64,000 bases of DNA, from NCBI GenBank assembly GCA_039105265.1, contig JAPFFF010000012.1, forward strand, positions 186,001 through 250,000, given 5' to 3'. Positions within the stretch are counted from its first letter, which is position 1; the number at the start of each line of letters is the position of its first letter. The position numbers and the translations under genes are program-made. Positions 1 to 10,258 of this stretch are shown in pieces. A model generated the notes under the pieces. That model saw only the letters and a list, made by a program, of their open reading frames with translations, was not told where the DNA came from and ran no database searches. Source of the stretch: Tritrichomonas musculus (Eukaryota; Parabasalia; Tritrichomonadida; Tritrichomonadidae).

Positions 1-249
1 ATAAATTTTTCAAAATTCATCAAATTCATCAATTTTCTTTTTGATTATTAATCACAATATATGATTCTTTTGTTTTTTCTTTTCTTTTTAATTTAATTTA
101 ATAAAAAAAAAGAAAAATTTAATTTTAAATTTTCACAAAGGTTTGCTTAGTCCTTTTGTCATAAACTTTTTCCAAGACTATTAACAGAGCATAAAAAACT
201 TTATTAATGCTTTCAGTAAAAAAACTAACAAAAGTTTGTAATTAGCAAA
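1..249. other. AT-rich lead-in, no gene
   Basis: Low-complexity T/A-rich sequence leading into the satellite. I see no open frame or RNA gene in it. Confidence 0.6.
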
Positions 250-2791
250 AACGCGAATCAGTTATTAACATCAATGTTTGTCTGTTGCTAGCATCGATGT
301 TTGTCTGTCGTTAGCATAGATGTTTGTCTGTTGTTAGCATCGATGTTTGTCTGTTTTAAGCATCGATGTTTGTCTGTCGTTAGCATCAATATTTGTTTGT
401 CGTTAGCATAGATGTTTGTCTGTCGTTAGCATCAATATTTTTCTGTTTTAAGCATCGATGTTTTTCTGTCGTTAGCATCAATATTTGTTTGTCGTTAGCA
501 TAGATGTTTGTCTGTTTTAAGCATCGATGTTTGTCTGTTGTTAGCATCAATGTTTGTCTGTTGTTAGCATCGATATTTGTCTGTTGTAAGCATCAATGTT
601 TGTCTGTTTTAAGCATAGATGTTTGTCTGTTTTAAGTATCGATCTTTGTCTGTTGTAAGCATCGATGTTTGTCTGTTGTAAGCATCGATGTTTGTCTGTT
701 GTTAGCATCAATGTTTGTCTGTTGTTAGCATCAATGTTTGTCTGTTGTTAGCATCGATGTTTGTCTGTTGTAAGCATCGATGTTTGTCTGTTTTAAGCAT
801 AGATGTTTGTCTCTTTTAAGCATCGATGTTTGTCTGTTGTAAGCATCGATGTTTGTCTGTTGTAAGCATCAATGTTTGTCTGTTGTTAGCATCAATGTTT
901 GTCTGTTGTTAGCATCGATATTTGTCTGTTGTTAGCATCGATGTTTGTCTGTTTTAAGCATAGATGTTTGTCTCTTTTAAGCATCGATGTTTGTCTGTTG
1001 TAAGCATCGATGTTTGTCTGTTGTAAGCATCAATGTTTGTCTGTCGTTAGCATCAATGTTTGTCTGTTGTTAGCATCGATGTTTGTCTGTTGTAAGCATC
1101 AATGTTTGTCTGTTTTAAGCATAGATGTTTGTCTCTTTTAAGCATCGATGTTTGTCTGTTGTTAGCATCGATGTTTGTCTGTTGTTAGCATCGATGTTTG
1201 TCTGTTGTTAGCATCGATGTTTGTCTGTTTTAAGCATAGATGTTTGTCTCTTTTAAGCATCGATGTTTGTCTGTTGTAAGCATCGATGTTTGTCTGTCGT
1301 TAGCATCAATGTTTGTCTGTTTTAAGCATAGATGTTTGTCTGTTGTTAGCATCAATGTTTGTCTGTCGTTAGCATCAATGTTTGTCTGTCGTTAGCATCA
1401 ATGTTTGTCTGTTGTTAGCATCAATGTTTGTCTGTTGTTAGCATCAATGTTTGTCTGTTGTAAGCATCAATGTTTGTCTGTTTTAAGCATAGATGTTTGT
1501 CTCTTTTAAGCATCGATGTTTGTCTGTTGTTAGCATCGATGTTTGTCTGTTGTTAGCATCGATGTTTGTCTGTTGTTAGCATCGATGTTTGTCTGTTTTA
1601 AGCATAGATGTTTGTCTCTTTTAAGCATCGATGTTTGTCTGTTGTAAGCATCGATGTTTGTCTGTCGTTAGCATCAATGTTTGTCTGTTTTAAGCATAGA
1701 TGTTTGTCTGTTGTTAGCATCAATGTTTGTCTGTTGTTAGCATCGATATTTGTCTGTTGTTAGCATCGATGTTTGTCTGTTTTAAGCATAGATGTTTGTC
1801 TCTTTTAAGCATCGATGTTTGTCTGTTGTAAGCATCGATGTTTGTCTGTCGTTAGCATCAATGTTTGTCTGTCGTTAGCATCAATGTTTGTCTGTTGTTA
1901 GCATCAATGTTTGTCTGTTGTTAGCATCGATGTTTGTCTGTTTTAAGCATAGATGTTTGTCTCTTTTAAGCATCGATGTTTGTCTGTTGTAAGCATCGAT
2001 GTTTGTCTGTCGTTAGCATCAATGTTTGTCTGTCGTTAGCATCAATGTTTGTCTGTCGTTAGCATCAATGTTTGTCTGTCGTTAGCATCAATATTTTTCT
2101 GTTTTAAGCATCGATGTTTTTCTGTCGTTAGCATCAATATTTGTTTGTCGTTAGCATAGATATTTGTCTGTTTTAAGCATCTATGTTTGTCTGTCGTTAG
2201 CATCGATATTTGTCTGTTGTTAGCATCGATATTTGTCTGTTGTAAGCATCAATGTTTGTCTGTTTTAAGCATAGATGTTTGTCTGTTTTAAGTATCGATC
2301 TTTGTCTGTTGTAAGCATCGATGTTTGTCTGTTGTAAGCATCAATGTTTGTCTGTTGTTAGCATCAATGTTTGTCTGTTGTTAGCATCGATGTTTGTCTG
2401 TTGTTAGCATCGATGTTTGTCTGTTGTAAGCATCAATGTTTGTCTGTTGTAAGCATCAATGTTTGTCTGTCGTTAGCATCAATGTTTGTCTGTTGTTAGC
2501 ATCAATGTTTGCCTGTCGTTAGCATCAATGTTTGTCTGTTGTTAGCATCGATGTTTGTCTGTTGTAAGCATCAATGTTTGTCTGTCGTTAGCATCAATGT
2601 TTGTCTGTTGTTAGCATCAATGTTTGTCTGTTGTTAGCATCAATGTTTGTCTGTTTTAAGCATAGATGTTTGTCTCTTTTAAGCATCGATGTTTGTCTGT
2701 TGTAAGCATCGATGTTTGTCTGTTGTAAGCATCAATGTTTGTCTGTCTTTAGCATCAATGTTTGTCTGTCGTTAGCATCAATGTTTGTCAA
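250..2791. repeat. 23-bp tandem satellite array
   Basis: About 110 head-to-tail copies of a 23-bp unit, consensus TTAGCATCGATGTTTGTCTG plus TTG. Variants are limited to a few positions: CGAT/CAAT/AGAT after GCAT, TTGT/TCGT/TTTT before AGC, and an occasional GTCTC for GTCTG. The rare GTCTC variant recurs at 811, 972, 1133, 1248, 1501, 1616, 1800, 1961 and 2674. Every spacing is an exact multiple of 23 (161, 161, 115, 253, 115, 184, 161, 713), so the array has no net indel over those intervals. 23 is not a multiple of 3 and no long open frame runs through it, so it is not a protein repeat. It has no spacers, so it is not a CRISPR. Confidence 0.95.
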
Positions 2792-3135
2792 TATTTAAGA
2801 TAATATTATCTGGCGATAGGATTATTTGGCTATGAGATTTATCTGGCGATAGGATATAAAAAAAATTAAATTCTATGAGCTTTATGAAAAAAATAACTGA
2901 AAATTTTTTTTATTAAAATATCTTAATGAAAAAGAAATAAAATAGTTTACAATTATAATTACAATTGCAAATAATAATATACTTAAATTAAATATTATCC
3001 AAAATATTTTAAAACAATATAATGGCTGGATAAGTTCAGGTCTTATTTTTTTGGGGTTTTGTTTTATTATATTAAGATTAAGCGAGATATAAACGTAAGA
3101 TAAGATATATAAAAAACTGAACACCTGATGATGTA
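2792..3135. other. Post-satellite spacer
   Basis: The satellite stops abruptly near 2790. It is followed by two copies of a short motif (ATCTGGCGATAGGAT) at about 2808-2823 and 2840-2855, then AT-rich DNA. Open frames here on the minus strand are low-complexity Ile/Phe/Asn strings and are not called. Confidence 0.5.
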
Positions 3136-3571
3136 ATGAATGCTCAAATAAAATATTACCACACAGTAAAAGAAACCATGAGTTGTGATTGCGGCGAAGC
3201 TCGATTGATGTCAGAAATGCTAAAAACAACTTTGCCTTGTTCTCATCTATTTTCATTAGGTGCTCCATTTCCTGAAATTCAACCTCCTAAAATAGAAAGA
3301 ATTAACCGGAAAGGTGGTGAACTTTTCGTAGAATATAGATTCATCAAATCGGAAGAAGTAAAAATTGATCATGATTATTACCCAGGAATAAGAAATCATA
3401 TGTATAAACAAATCAAAAGATTCAGTCACAATAAGATAAAATTATGGAATTTGTTAATCATAATCTTCCGTTCACAGAAACAATTCAAGAATTTATTCTT
3501 GGCTATCCTGCTGAAACCTTTAGCGTAATTGATAAAGGAATAGCATTTTTTTATAAGGAGAAGAAAAAATA
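3136..3571 (+). pseudogene. SWIM-type zinc-finger fragment, likely C-terminus of a Mutator-like transposase
   Basis: The first frame encodes 130 residues. Near residue 17 it contains C-D-C, fourteen residues, then C-S-H, which fits the SWIM zinc-finger pattern CxCx(n)CxH. In MULE transposases such a finger follows the DDE domain. Codon use and composition look genuine up to about 3430. After that the better protein (ending ...ETFSVIDKGIAFFYKEKKK) is in another frame and stops at 3571, which implies a frameshift. No DDE domain lies upstream because the satellite begins there, so this is at most the tail of a gene. It is called a transposase remnant by inference from the finger only; a host SWIM protein fragment is the alternative. 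Confidence 0.45.
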
Positions 3572-5075
3572 ATTTTTTTTTTTTTACTTTTTAATTTTTC
3601 AATTAATAAAATTACTTTTTTTAATATAAAATTGATTAAATTATTATTTATTATTTGTTTGTTTGCTCTAAAATTAAAAAATAAATTGAAAAAAGTATCA
3701 TAGTAACCCTTCCGGCCGTGGGCCGTAGTTGGGGAGTGCCGTTGTCAAATCCGTAATTTTGCCGAAACCACTCTATGCAATCTCCGTATTTTATTTGGTC
3801 GATTTTGAATAGAAATATAATAATATTATTTTTTCAAATTCTTTTGGATTCAATTAATAAAATTACTTACTAGTTATTTTTTATTACATATTTGAAAATA
3901 AATATATGTTATTTGATATCGCTTTAAAAATTGTTCTTTACTAATATAAGTTATGCTGATGATGAATAAAATCAATTTATATAACTGCAAGGACAATCAT
4001 ATGAAAGTGAGATTAGTTTCTGTAATAAATTGGTTTAGTTTAATAAAATGAGTTTTATATATAATATAAAGTATTCAAAGTAGTTATTCAAAAAGTTTTA
4101 ACCTAGCCATTTTTTATTTGAAAAAGTTACCGTTTTTTATATGCCGTAATTGCAACTCAGTGCGCCGTAATTCCAAAATTCAGCATAAACTATTTCAAAA
4201 TAGGTGATGTCGTCGTAGTTTACAAAACTGCCGAAGGTTAGTATCATAGCTGAAATTACGGAAAAGCTTAACGTACATAGCAAGATTTACGGAAGGAACG
4301 ATCTATCGAAAATTTGAATGATTTTGGGCTCATTTAAAAAATTTTCTCATTTGATATGATTTGATATGTTGTCGAAATAAATTTTTTCCAAATTTAGAAA
4401 GGTGAGCTATGAATAAAATAACATTTGTACATTATATTAATATGCATATATATATTTTACATTTAAAAGTTTAAAAAATAATAGAAAATATCTAAGATAT
4501 ATCAATTTTTTTTAAAAAATGCAATTTTTTCAAAATTTGATATTGTAAAAGAAAAATTAAATTACCATACAATTTTTTGAATAATATTTTAACAAAAAGT
4601 TCAATGACAAATGTTTTCTTTATTCTTTTCATATATATTGCATTTATTAATTAATATATATTGAATTTTATTCCAAAAAATAAAAATAAAAATATATATA
4701 TATTTTAATCATTAATTTGTATATATTTTAATTTTTATTATTAAAATAAACCTAGGCTTATGTGTCCAAACGTATTTATATTCAAAAAGTTTGGAATGGA
4801 TACATAAATGTGTCCACAAATTTTTGAGAACTTGATACTATCCAAAAAATCCAATTTTGGATACTTTGTTTCAATTTTGGACTGCTCTCAAATTTTCAAT
4901 AGTAAATTTGAATGTAATATACCAAATATATATAGAATTTTTTTTAAATATAAAATATGATTTTAAACTTTTTGTATCATTATTTGTTCGCTATTATTTA
5001 AAATAGTATTGCAAAAAGCATTTTATTATAAAATAGCTAATCATTATGTATCATTAACTTATTTTCTTAAAAAAG
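3572..5075. other. Gene-free AT-rich region with GCCGTAATT-type repeats
   Basis: No coding signal. Between about 3709 and 4308 the sequence is locally richer in G+C. It repeats a GCCGTAATT/TTACGG motif (near 3759, 4142, 4170, 4255, 4290), and the ends resemble each other as an inverted CCTTCCG. This could be a decayed terminal-inverted-repeat element, but no clean target duplication is visible. The remainder (4310-5075) is simple AT-rich sequence. Confidence 0.4.
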
Positions 5076-5212
5076 ATCAAACTATCCAAAAAAAAAAGTA
5101 TTTGGCTATTTTTTTCAAAAAATTGAATAAAAACACGATAAAAAAACTCGTTTTTTGTCCATAAAAAAGTGACAACTCTTATCAAAAAGTCAAAAAAGGG
5201 CATTCAGTTTAC
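5076..5212. repeat. Dispersed repeat, copy 1
   Basis: About 135 bp starting ATCAAACTATCC and ending GGGCATTCAGTT are repeated with few differences at 13752-13887 in the same orientation. No TIR or target duplication could be assigned. It is a dispersed, probably transposon-derived, non-coding block. Confidence 0.75.
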
Positions 5213-5526
5213 TTTAACTCAAATTGTAAACTTTTTGAAATAAAATGAAACATCTGTTTACAATATATAAAAAGAAATATATGTTCTATTATCATGTGCC
5301 ATTTGAAATTACCAATGATAACATTTTCATAGGTCGGCCAAAATAACGTATTTGTCAAAAACATAAAGCCAAATTTCAAAAAACGCTAGAAACTTCCCAA
5401 ACTTATATATTTGTTTCATGATCATATGATTAAGAAAATATCCAAATTTGATGGGAATTCTTGAGTTGGATTTTTTTTATCATCATTGTTTTTAAATTTG
5501 AATTTAAAATAATTATATCCTGTTAT

Positions 5527-6859
5527 AGTGTGGCGATATGATTTCAGAGCCATTCTGAATTTTCTCAGAAATTTAAATGATGGCTCTGAATTTTTTGAAT
5601 TTTTATAAGTAAATTTTTTTTTATCAATTTATTAAAATATAAAGCACATTTATTTAAAAAAAAATAAAAATATACCATATAGATAATAAATTACATGCTT
5701 TTTATAAAACAAAATGGAGTTTAAACAAACACTTTTATGATTAATAAGTATATAATATTTGAATTTTTTTTAGAAATAAAGATAATATTTTATACAAGAA
5801 ATATGAATTCATCATGCAGTATCCTTATTCATTGCATTGAAATCTTGTATAATTCAATATTTGATTGAAATTTCAAATAATATAATTTAGATCTTTGAAA
5901 TAAATCATTTTATTACCGGATAATATTATTTTTTATGCATCAATAAATGTATTAAAAACTTTTCAGGAAGGAATCATAGCCAATATCTCCTAAATAATGA
6001 AAAATTTAATGATCTTACATTTTTGATAAAAAAATCTAGCTACCTTATTCAATATTATTTAATTTGCGTTATTTATGAAAAAAACATTTATGATTTTTTG
6101 CTCCTTTCTTTGATAATAAATAGCTTCCGCATAATTGGCATTGATATGCTTTAGAAACATGGATTTTATCTTCCATAATCAATCTGATTTCGATGAAAAT
6201 ATTATTATATTGATTTTTGTATTGTTGTTTAAATCATATTGGGATGCCACAATTTTATTTCTTGCATTTTTATAAAAATATAAGCGACCAAATAAATCAT
6301 CAAATATGATTTCAATGAACTCATATAATTTTTAAAATGAAAAAGTTTTAAAATTTGAACGTCGCTCTGAATATTTTTCAATACCCAAACTATGATTTTT
6401 ATTTGTTTTGCCTATTTTGAAAGAATGAATGCGAATTATTAAAAATGAATGCTAAATTAATATTTCCCATGAGGTTTTCTTTTGATAAAGCATGTTTTAA
6501 ATAATGAAACCAGACTTTTTTTGAATATATATTTTTAATTAAATAAGATAGATAGACCAAATAAAAGCATTATACATATGCATATATATATTTTTATATA
6601 ATTTTAAATATATTGCCTTTCTTAAAACTCTAAATCTCCCCATAAAAATAGATCATCATATTATTTAATTCGACAAAAATCGCATAAATCAGAGAATAAT
6701 GATTTTTATATTTTTGTTTAATAACATATACCAAATATTTAAAATTATATTATATAATTTTTTTGCATAGCAGGTCAAGAATTTAATATATATCGATTTG
6801 TTTATAAACCAAATATCATCACAAAAACGTTTGAATGACCTCATACAAATCGCCACACT
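5527..6859. mobile_element. TIR element inserted in arm X, Mutator-like by target-site length
   Basis: It begins AGTGTGGCGAT and ends with the exact inverse ATCGCCACACT. Both sides carry ATCCTGTTAT (5517-5526 and 6860-6869), a 10-bp target-site duplication; if the TIR is read one base longer, 8 bp. Removing it restores arm X to the length of X'. The interior is AT-rich, with GCTCTGAAT motifs near both ends and a short zinc-finger coding remnant on the minus strand. A 9-11 bp duplication is typical of Mutator-type elements, so that family is favoured. Confidence 0.75.
6084..6176 (-). pseudogene. Zinc-finger coding remnant inside the 5527-6859 element
   Basis: A short minus-strand frame reads MEDKIHVSKAYQCQLCGSYL and continues to a His and a Cys: C-x2-C, twelve residues, then H-x-C. 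This is the arrangement of a C2HC/C2H2-type finger. The frame closes soon after and no catalytic transposase domain is visible. It is probably the last trace of a DNA-binding domain carried by the element. Too short for a firm call. Confidence 0.35.
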
Positions 6860-8259
6860 ATCCTGTTATATATTAAATTTAAGTGTTATTTTATTATTTT
6901 ATATGGATTTTAACTATACATAATATATATAAATATAATAATAATTAAGTAATATTTATTATTCATCAGTGAATTGATGGAAAAAAATTAACACAATTAT
7001 TGAAAAAAAGAAGATCATGTTTCCTTTTTATATAGGTCTGCCAGAATAACGAGTTTTGTCAAAAAAAATAAAAAAACGTAGGAATATCTTCTATTTGATA
7101 TATAATATTATATGATGTCTACATATTCTTTTTACCAAGTTTCATCCAATTTCTTGAGTTGAGTTTTGTGAAATTTATGTTTTTTCTTTAAAATAAAAAA
7201 TATTAATATATCCTATAATTATCATAATAAAGGATAATTATTTATATTTATCTATATATATAATATTGTATTAAATTTAATATAATCATTAATAAATAAA
7301 TATTTATTTTGTTTAACATGAAAAATGCATTTTTAAAAAATACAAAATTCAATTCTTTTTGAAAAAGTTTGGGATATTTTCTTTTAAGATTTTCTTCTTC
7401 TTTTTCATTTTTAAGTAGACTTTTGTTGTTATATAAGTTTTTGTAATATAATAAAATAAAAATAAAAAGGAAATTTGATCTTCTATTTTTTCTAAATTGT
7501 ATTAAATTTTTTCCATCAATTCACTGATGAATAATTAAATATTTCTTAATTTTTATTATATTTATATATATTATAAATAATTATAAACTATTAAAATAAT
7601 AAAATAACACATAAATTAAATATATAGCAGGATATAACTATTTCAAATTCAAATTTCAAAAAAATGATGATAAAAAAAAATCCAACTCAAGAATTCACAC
7701 CAAATTTAGATATTTTCTTAATTATACGATCATGAAACAAATATATAAGTTTGGGAAGTTTCTAGCGTTTTTTTAAATTTGGCTTTATGTTTTTGACAAA
7801 TACGTTATTTTGGCCGACCTATCTTTTTATTTTTATTTTATTATATTACAAAAACTTATATAAAAACAAAAATCGACTTAAAAATGAAAAAGAAGAAGAA
7901 AATCTTATAAGAAAATTGCCAAAACTTTTTCAAAAAGAATTGAATTTTGAAATTTTTAAAAATACATTTTTCGTGTTAAATAAAATAAATAAATATTTAT
8001 CAATGATTACATTAAATGTAATACAATATTATAGATATAATTAAACATAAATAATTAACTTTTTACATTATAATTATAGGATATATTAAAATTATTTATT
8101 TAAAAAAAAAACATAAATTTCACAAAACTCAACTCAAGAAATTGGATGAAACTTGGTAAGCAGAATATGTAGATATCATATAATATTATATATCAAATAG
8201 AATATATTCCTACGTTTTTTTATTTTTTTTGACAAAACTCGTTATTCTGGCCGACCTAT

Positions 8260-8819
8260 ACATTTTCTTTCAATAAGAAACGGTTTTAATGAAATATTTG
8301 AAAAAAAAAATATAGCTTTGAAATATTTTTTGATATTTTTTTTTAATAATTTGAAAACGAACATAGTTTTAGAACTAAAAGTAAATTGTGAATTTTTTTT
8401 TATAAATAATAGAAATTTTGAATGATATGATCATTTTTAGCATCAATTATAAAAATGAAAGAAATTTCTATGAGAATTTTTAAAAAGTTTTCATGATAGA
8501 CTATATTTTAATTATTATTATTTTTTTAAAAGTACAATTCAATTTTTTATCGAAAAAATTCAATTGAAAATGATTTGAGTTTTTTCGTATCGGAAATCAT
8601 AAAATTTCATTCAACTAAGAATTCAAAATCGATCGTAATTAAATTTTAACAATTGGCTAAATAATATCAATATAATTAATTATAATAAATTTATGAGTAA
8701 TGGAGAATTCCGTAAAGATATAAATTGAGACATAATCGTAATTATTTAATCCACTTTTTATTAGCACAATAACCAAATTTTTAAATTAAAATTTTTTGAA
8801 ACTGCTATTCTAATTATTA
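8260..8819. other. AT-rich 5' flank of the ubiquitin-like gene
   Basis: No open frame, RNA or repeat recognised. It separates the inverted-repeat complex from the first intact gene. Confidence 0.5.
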
Positions 8820-9446
8820 ATGGAAAATATATCGATAATTCTCCACATTCCAGGCCAACAACCATTGCGAGTTATTGTCAACAGCCATGAAACTTCACAA
8901 GTGTTGGAACAATACTTAGAAGGAGAAAGGCCTCATACATTTTTCTACAAAGATATTCCAATTTGCCCAGCTTTTACATTCAAATGGTTTGGTATTACTG
9001 ATGGAACTGATATTTATGCGGGATTAAGCCCCTCAGAATCCAGTATTAACGACGATAATAATTATCAAAGATCAAATTCTTCTCACTTATCACCTATTGC
9101 ACCCCCTATCAAAAATGGCAAAAAAGCAAAACGGAAACAAGTTAAAAAATCATTAGAATCAACGAATAGAATTCCATCTCTTTCAGATATAAATCAAGAA
9201 AATGCAAGGATTAAAGATCAATTTTTCAGAAAAGTTGAAGGAACTGTAGTATGCTATCGTAAAATTATGAAGAGATTTACACATATGTCAGCTAATGAAC
9301 CAGTCCGTCAACATAATCAGATTCCAACAATTATGCCAAATTTATCACCATCGCAACCATCAACCAACGAACTTCCAAAAATTTGGAACGATGATGATGG
9401 AAACATAAATTATTCTACAATTCAATCACCAATATCTCCTCCTTAA
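8820..9446 (+). CDS. Ubiquitin-like-fold N-terminal domain protein, function unknown
   Basis: 208 residues from ATG at 8820. Residues 1-70 resemble a divergent ubiquitin-like beta-grasp: an initial strand ISIILHIPGQ, a second strand PLRVIVNS, a helix with VLEQYLEG, a strand FFYKD, and a final turn-plus-strand GITDGTDIYAGL. The rest is polar, with a Lys/Arg patch at about 99-109 (KNGKKAKRKQVKK) that could be a nuclear signal. A short possible helix lies around 130-155, and the tail is Ser/Pro-rich with several SP dipeptides. No catalytic residues are seen. It stands alone between mobile elements on both sides. The ubiquitin-like reading is inference from strand pattern; a lineage-specific hypothetical protein is the safe name. 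Confidence 0.75.
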   Translation: MENISIILHIPGQQPLRVIVNSHETSQVLEQYLEGERPHTFFYKDIPICPAFTFKWFGITDGTDIYAGLSPSESSINDDNNYQRSNSSHLSPIAPPIKNGKKAKRKQVKKSLESTNRIPSLSDINQENARIKDQFFRKVEGTVVCYRKIMKRFTHMSANEPVRQHNQIPTIMPNLSPSQPSTNELPKIWNDDDGNINYSTIQSPISPP

Positions 9447-9628
9447 TTTATTTATTTCCCATATATGTTATTCATTTTATATATAAAATTATATATGCGT
9501 CTTATAATATTTTCTCTCGTTTTTATAATATTACTATAAAATTAATATTAATTTTATTTTTTTTATTATTAAATCCATTGATATAGTCAATTTGATGATC
9601 TTTTTAAAAAAATAACGTATAAAAAACA

Positions 9629-10095
9629 TTAAGGGGGAAGTTTCTGAGATCTCATAGAATTTAAAATTTGACCATCAAATTAGTAGTTTTTAAACGTACA
9701 CTAAGTTAAATATGAAGGAATCGAAAAGTGAAAATAACTCATTCAATTTGCAATCGTTTGAATTGATACTTTGTCAATTAATAAAAGGCTAAATTTACAA
9801 AAAAAGTATGGAAATGAATTTTTTTAATAAAACCTTTATTTGTTTTAAAATATCAAATTGATGATAATTTTGGTGAAATAGGGTAATTTTTCCATTTTAA
9901 ATATTTAATTCACAATTTGGTTCCCATACTTTTTTTAACAAATCGTTTTAATTTGCATTTGCTATGATATTGATTCATTAACATCATAAACCATGACGTT
10001 ATTTCGATTTTAAAATTGAATGAAAAACGATCATTTTTTATGAATTTGTAAGGCAAATTTTTAGATTCTATGAGATCTCAGAAACGTCCCCTTAA
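9629..10095. mobile_element. MITE with TTAA/TA ends
   Basis: A 467-bp foldback element. The left end TTAAGGGGGAAGTTTCTGAG is matched in inverse at the right end (CTCAGAAACGTCCCCTTAA, after GAGATCTCATAGAAT in both arms), giving TIRs of about 35-40 bp with a few differences. Inside, a further inverted pair (around 9795-9820 and 9920-9950, sharing AAAAAGTATGG) makes it nearly a full hairpin. It has no coding capacity. TA or TTAA flanks fit Tc1/mariner-like or piggyBac-like mobilisation; the family cannot be settled. It sits between the 3' ends of two convergent genes. Confidence 0.75.
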
Positions 10096-10258
10096 TAAAT
10101 TTTGTTTCATTGAAATTTTCTGACATTTATCAATTTATTTGAAAACAAAAAACATATAAAATAGTTTTTTTTACATAAAAAAATCGCAAATAAAAATATT
10201 ACACTTTGAAAATAAGTTAAAACAAATTGATACACGCATATCAAAATAAGTAGTTAAA

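Larger units (their letters stand above)
5330..8259. mobile_element. Interleaved inverted-repeat complex (X, Y, X', Y')
   Basis: Four arms are visible. X is 5330-7030, interrupted by the insertion at 5527-6859. Y is 7031-7471. X' is 7472-7821 and is the reverse complement of X without its insertion (about 350 bp each). Y' is 7822-8259 and is the reverse complement of Y (about 440 bp each). X and Y each begin with a related terminal motif, TAGGTCGGCCAAAATAACG and TAGGTCTGCCAGAATAACG. X' and Y' end with the complements. These look like ends of one foldback/TIR transposon family. The order X-Y-X'-Y' is not a simple nest of two palindromes. The arms are non-coding; a short open frame at 7787-8044 is a by-product of an arm. 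Confidence 0.75.

Noticed and set aside
250-2791. CRISPR array or protein-coding tandem repeat
   Set aside because: Units are contiguous with no unique spacers. The 23-bp period shifts frame every unit and no long frame exists.
2882-3268. Minus-strand open frame of 128 codons
   Set aside because: Ile/Phe/Leu-rich low complexity overlapping the SWIM fragment; no domain.
7787-8044. 85-codon plus-strand frame
   Set aside because: It spans the junction of two inverted-repeat arms and reflects AT-rich repeat sequence.
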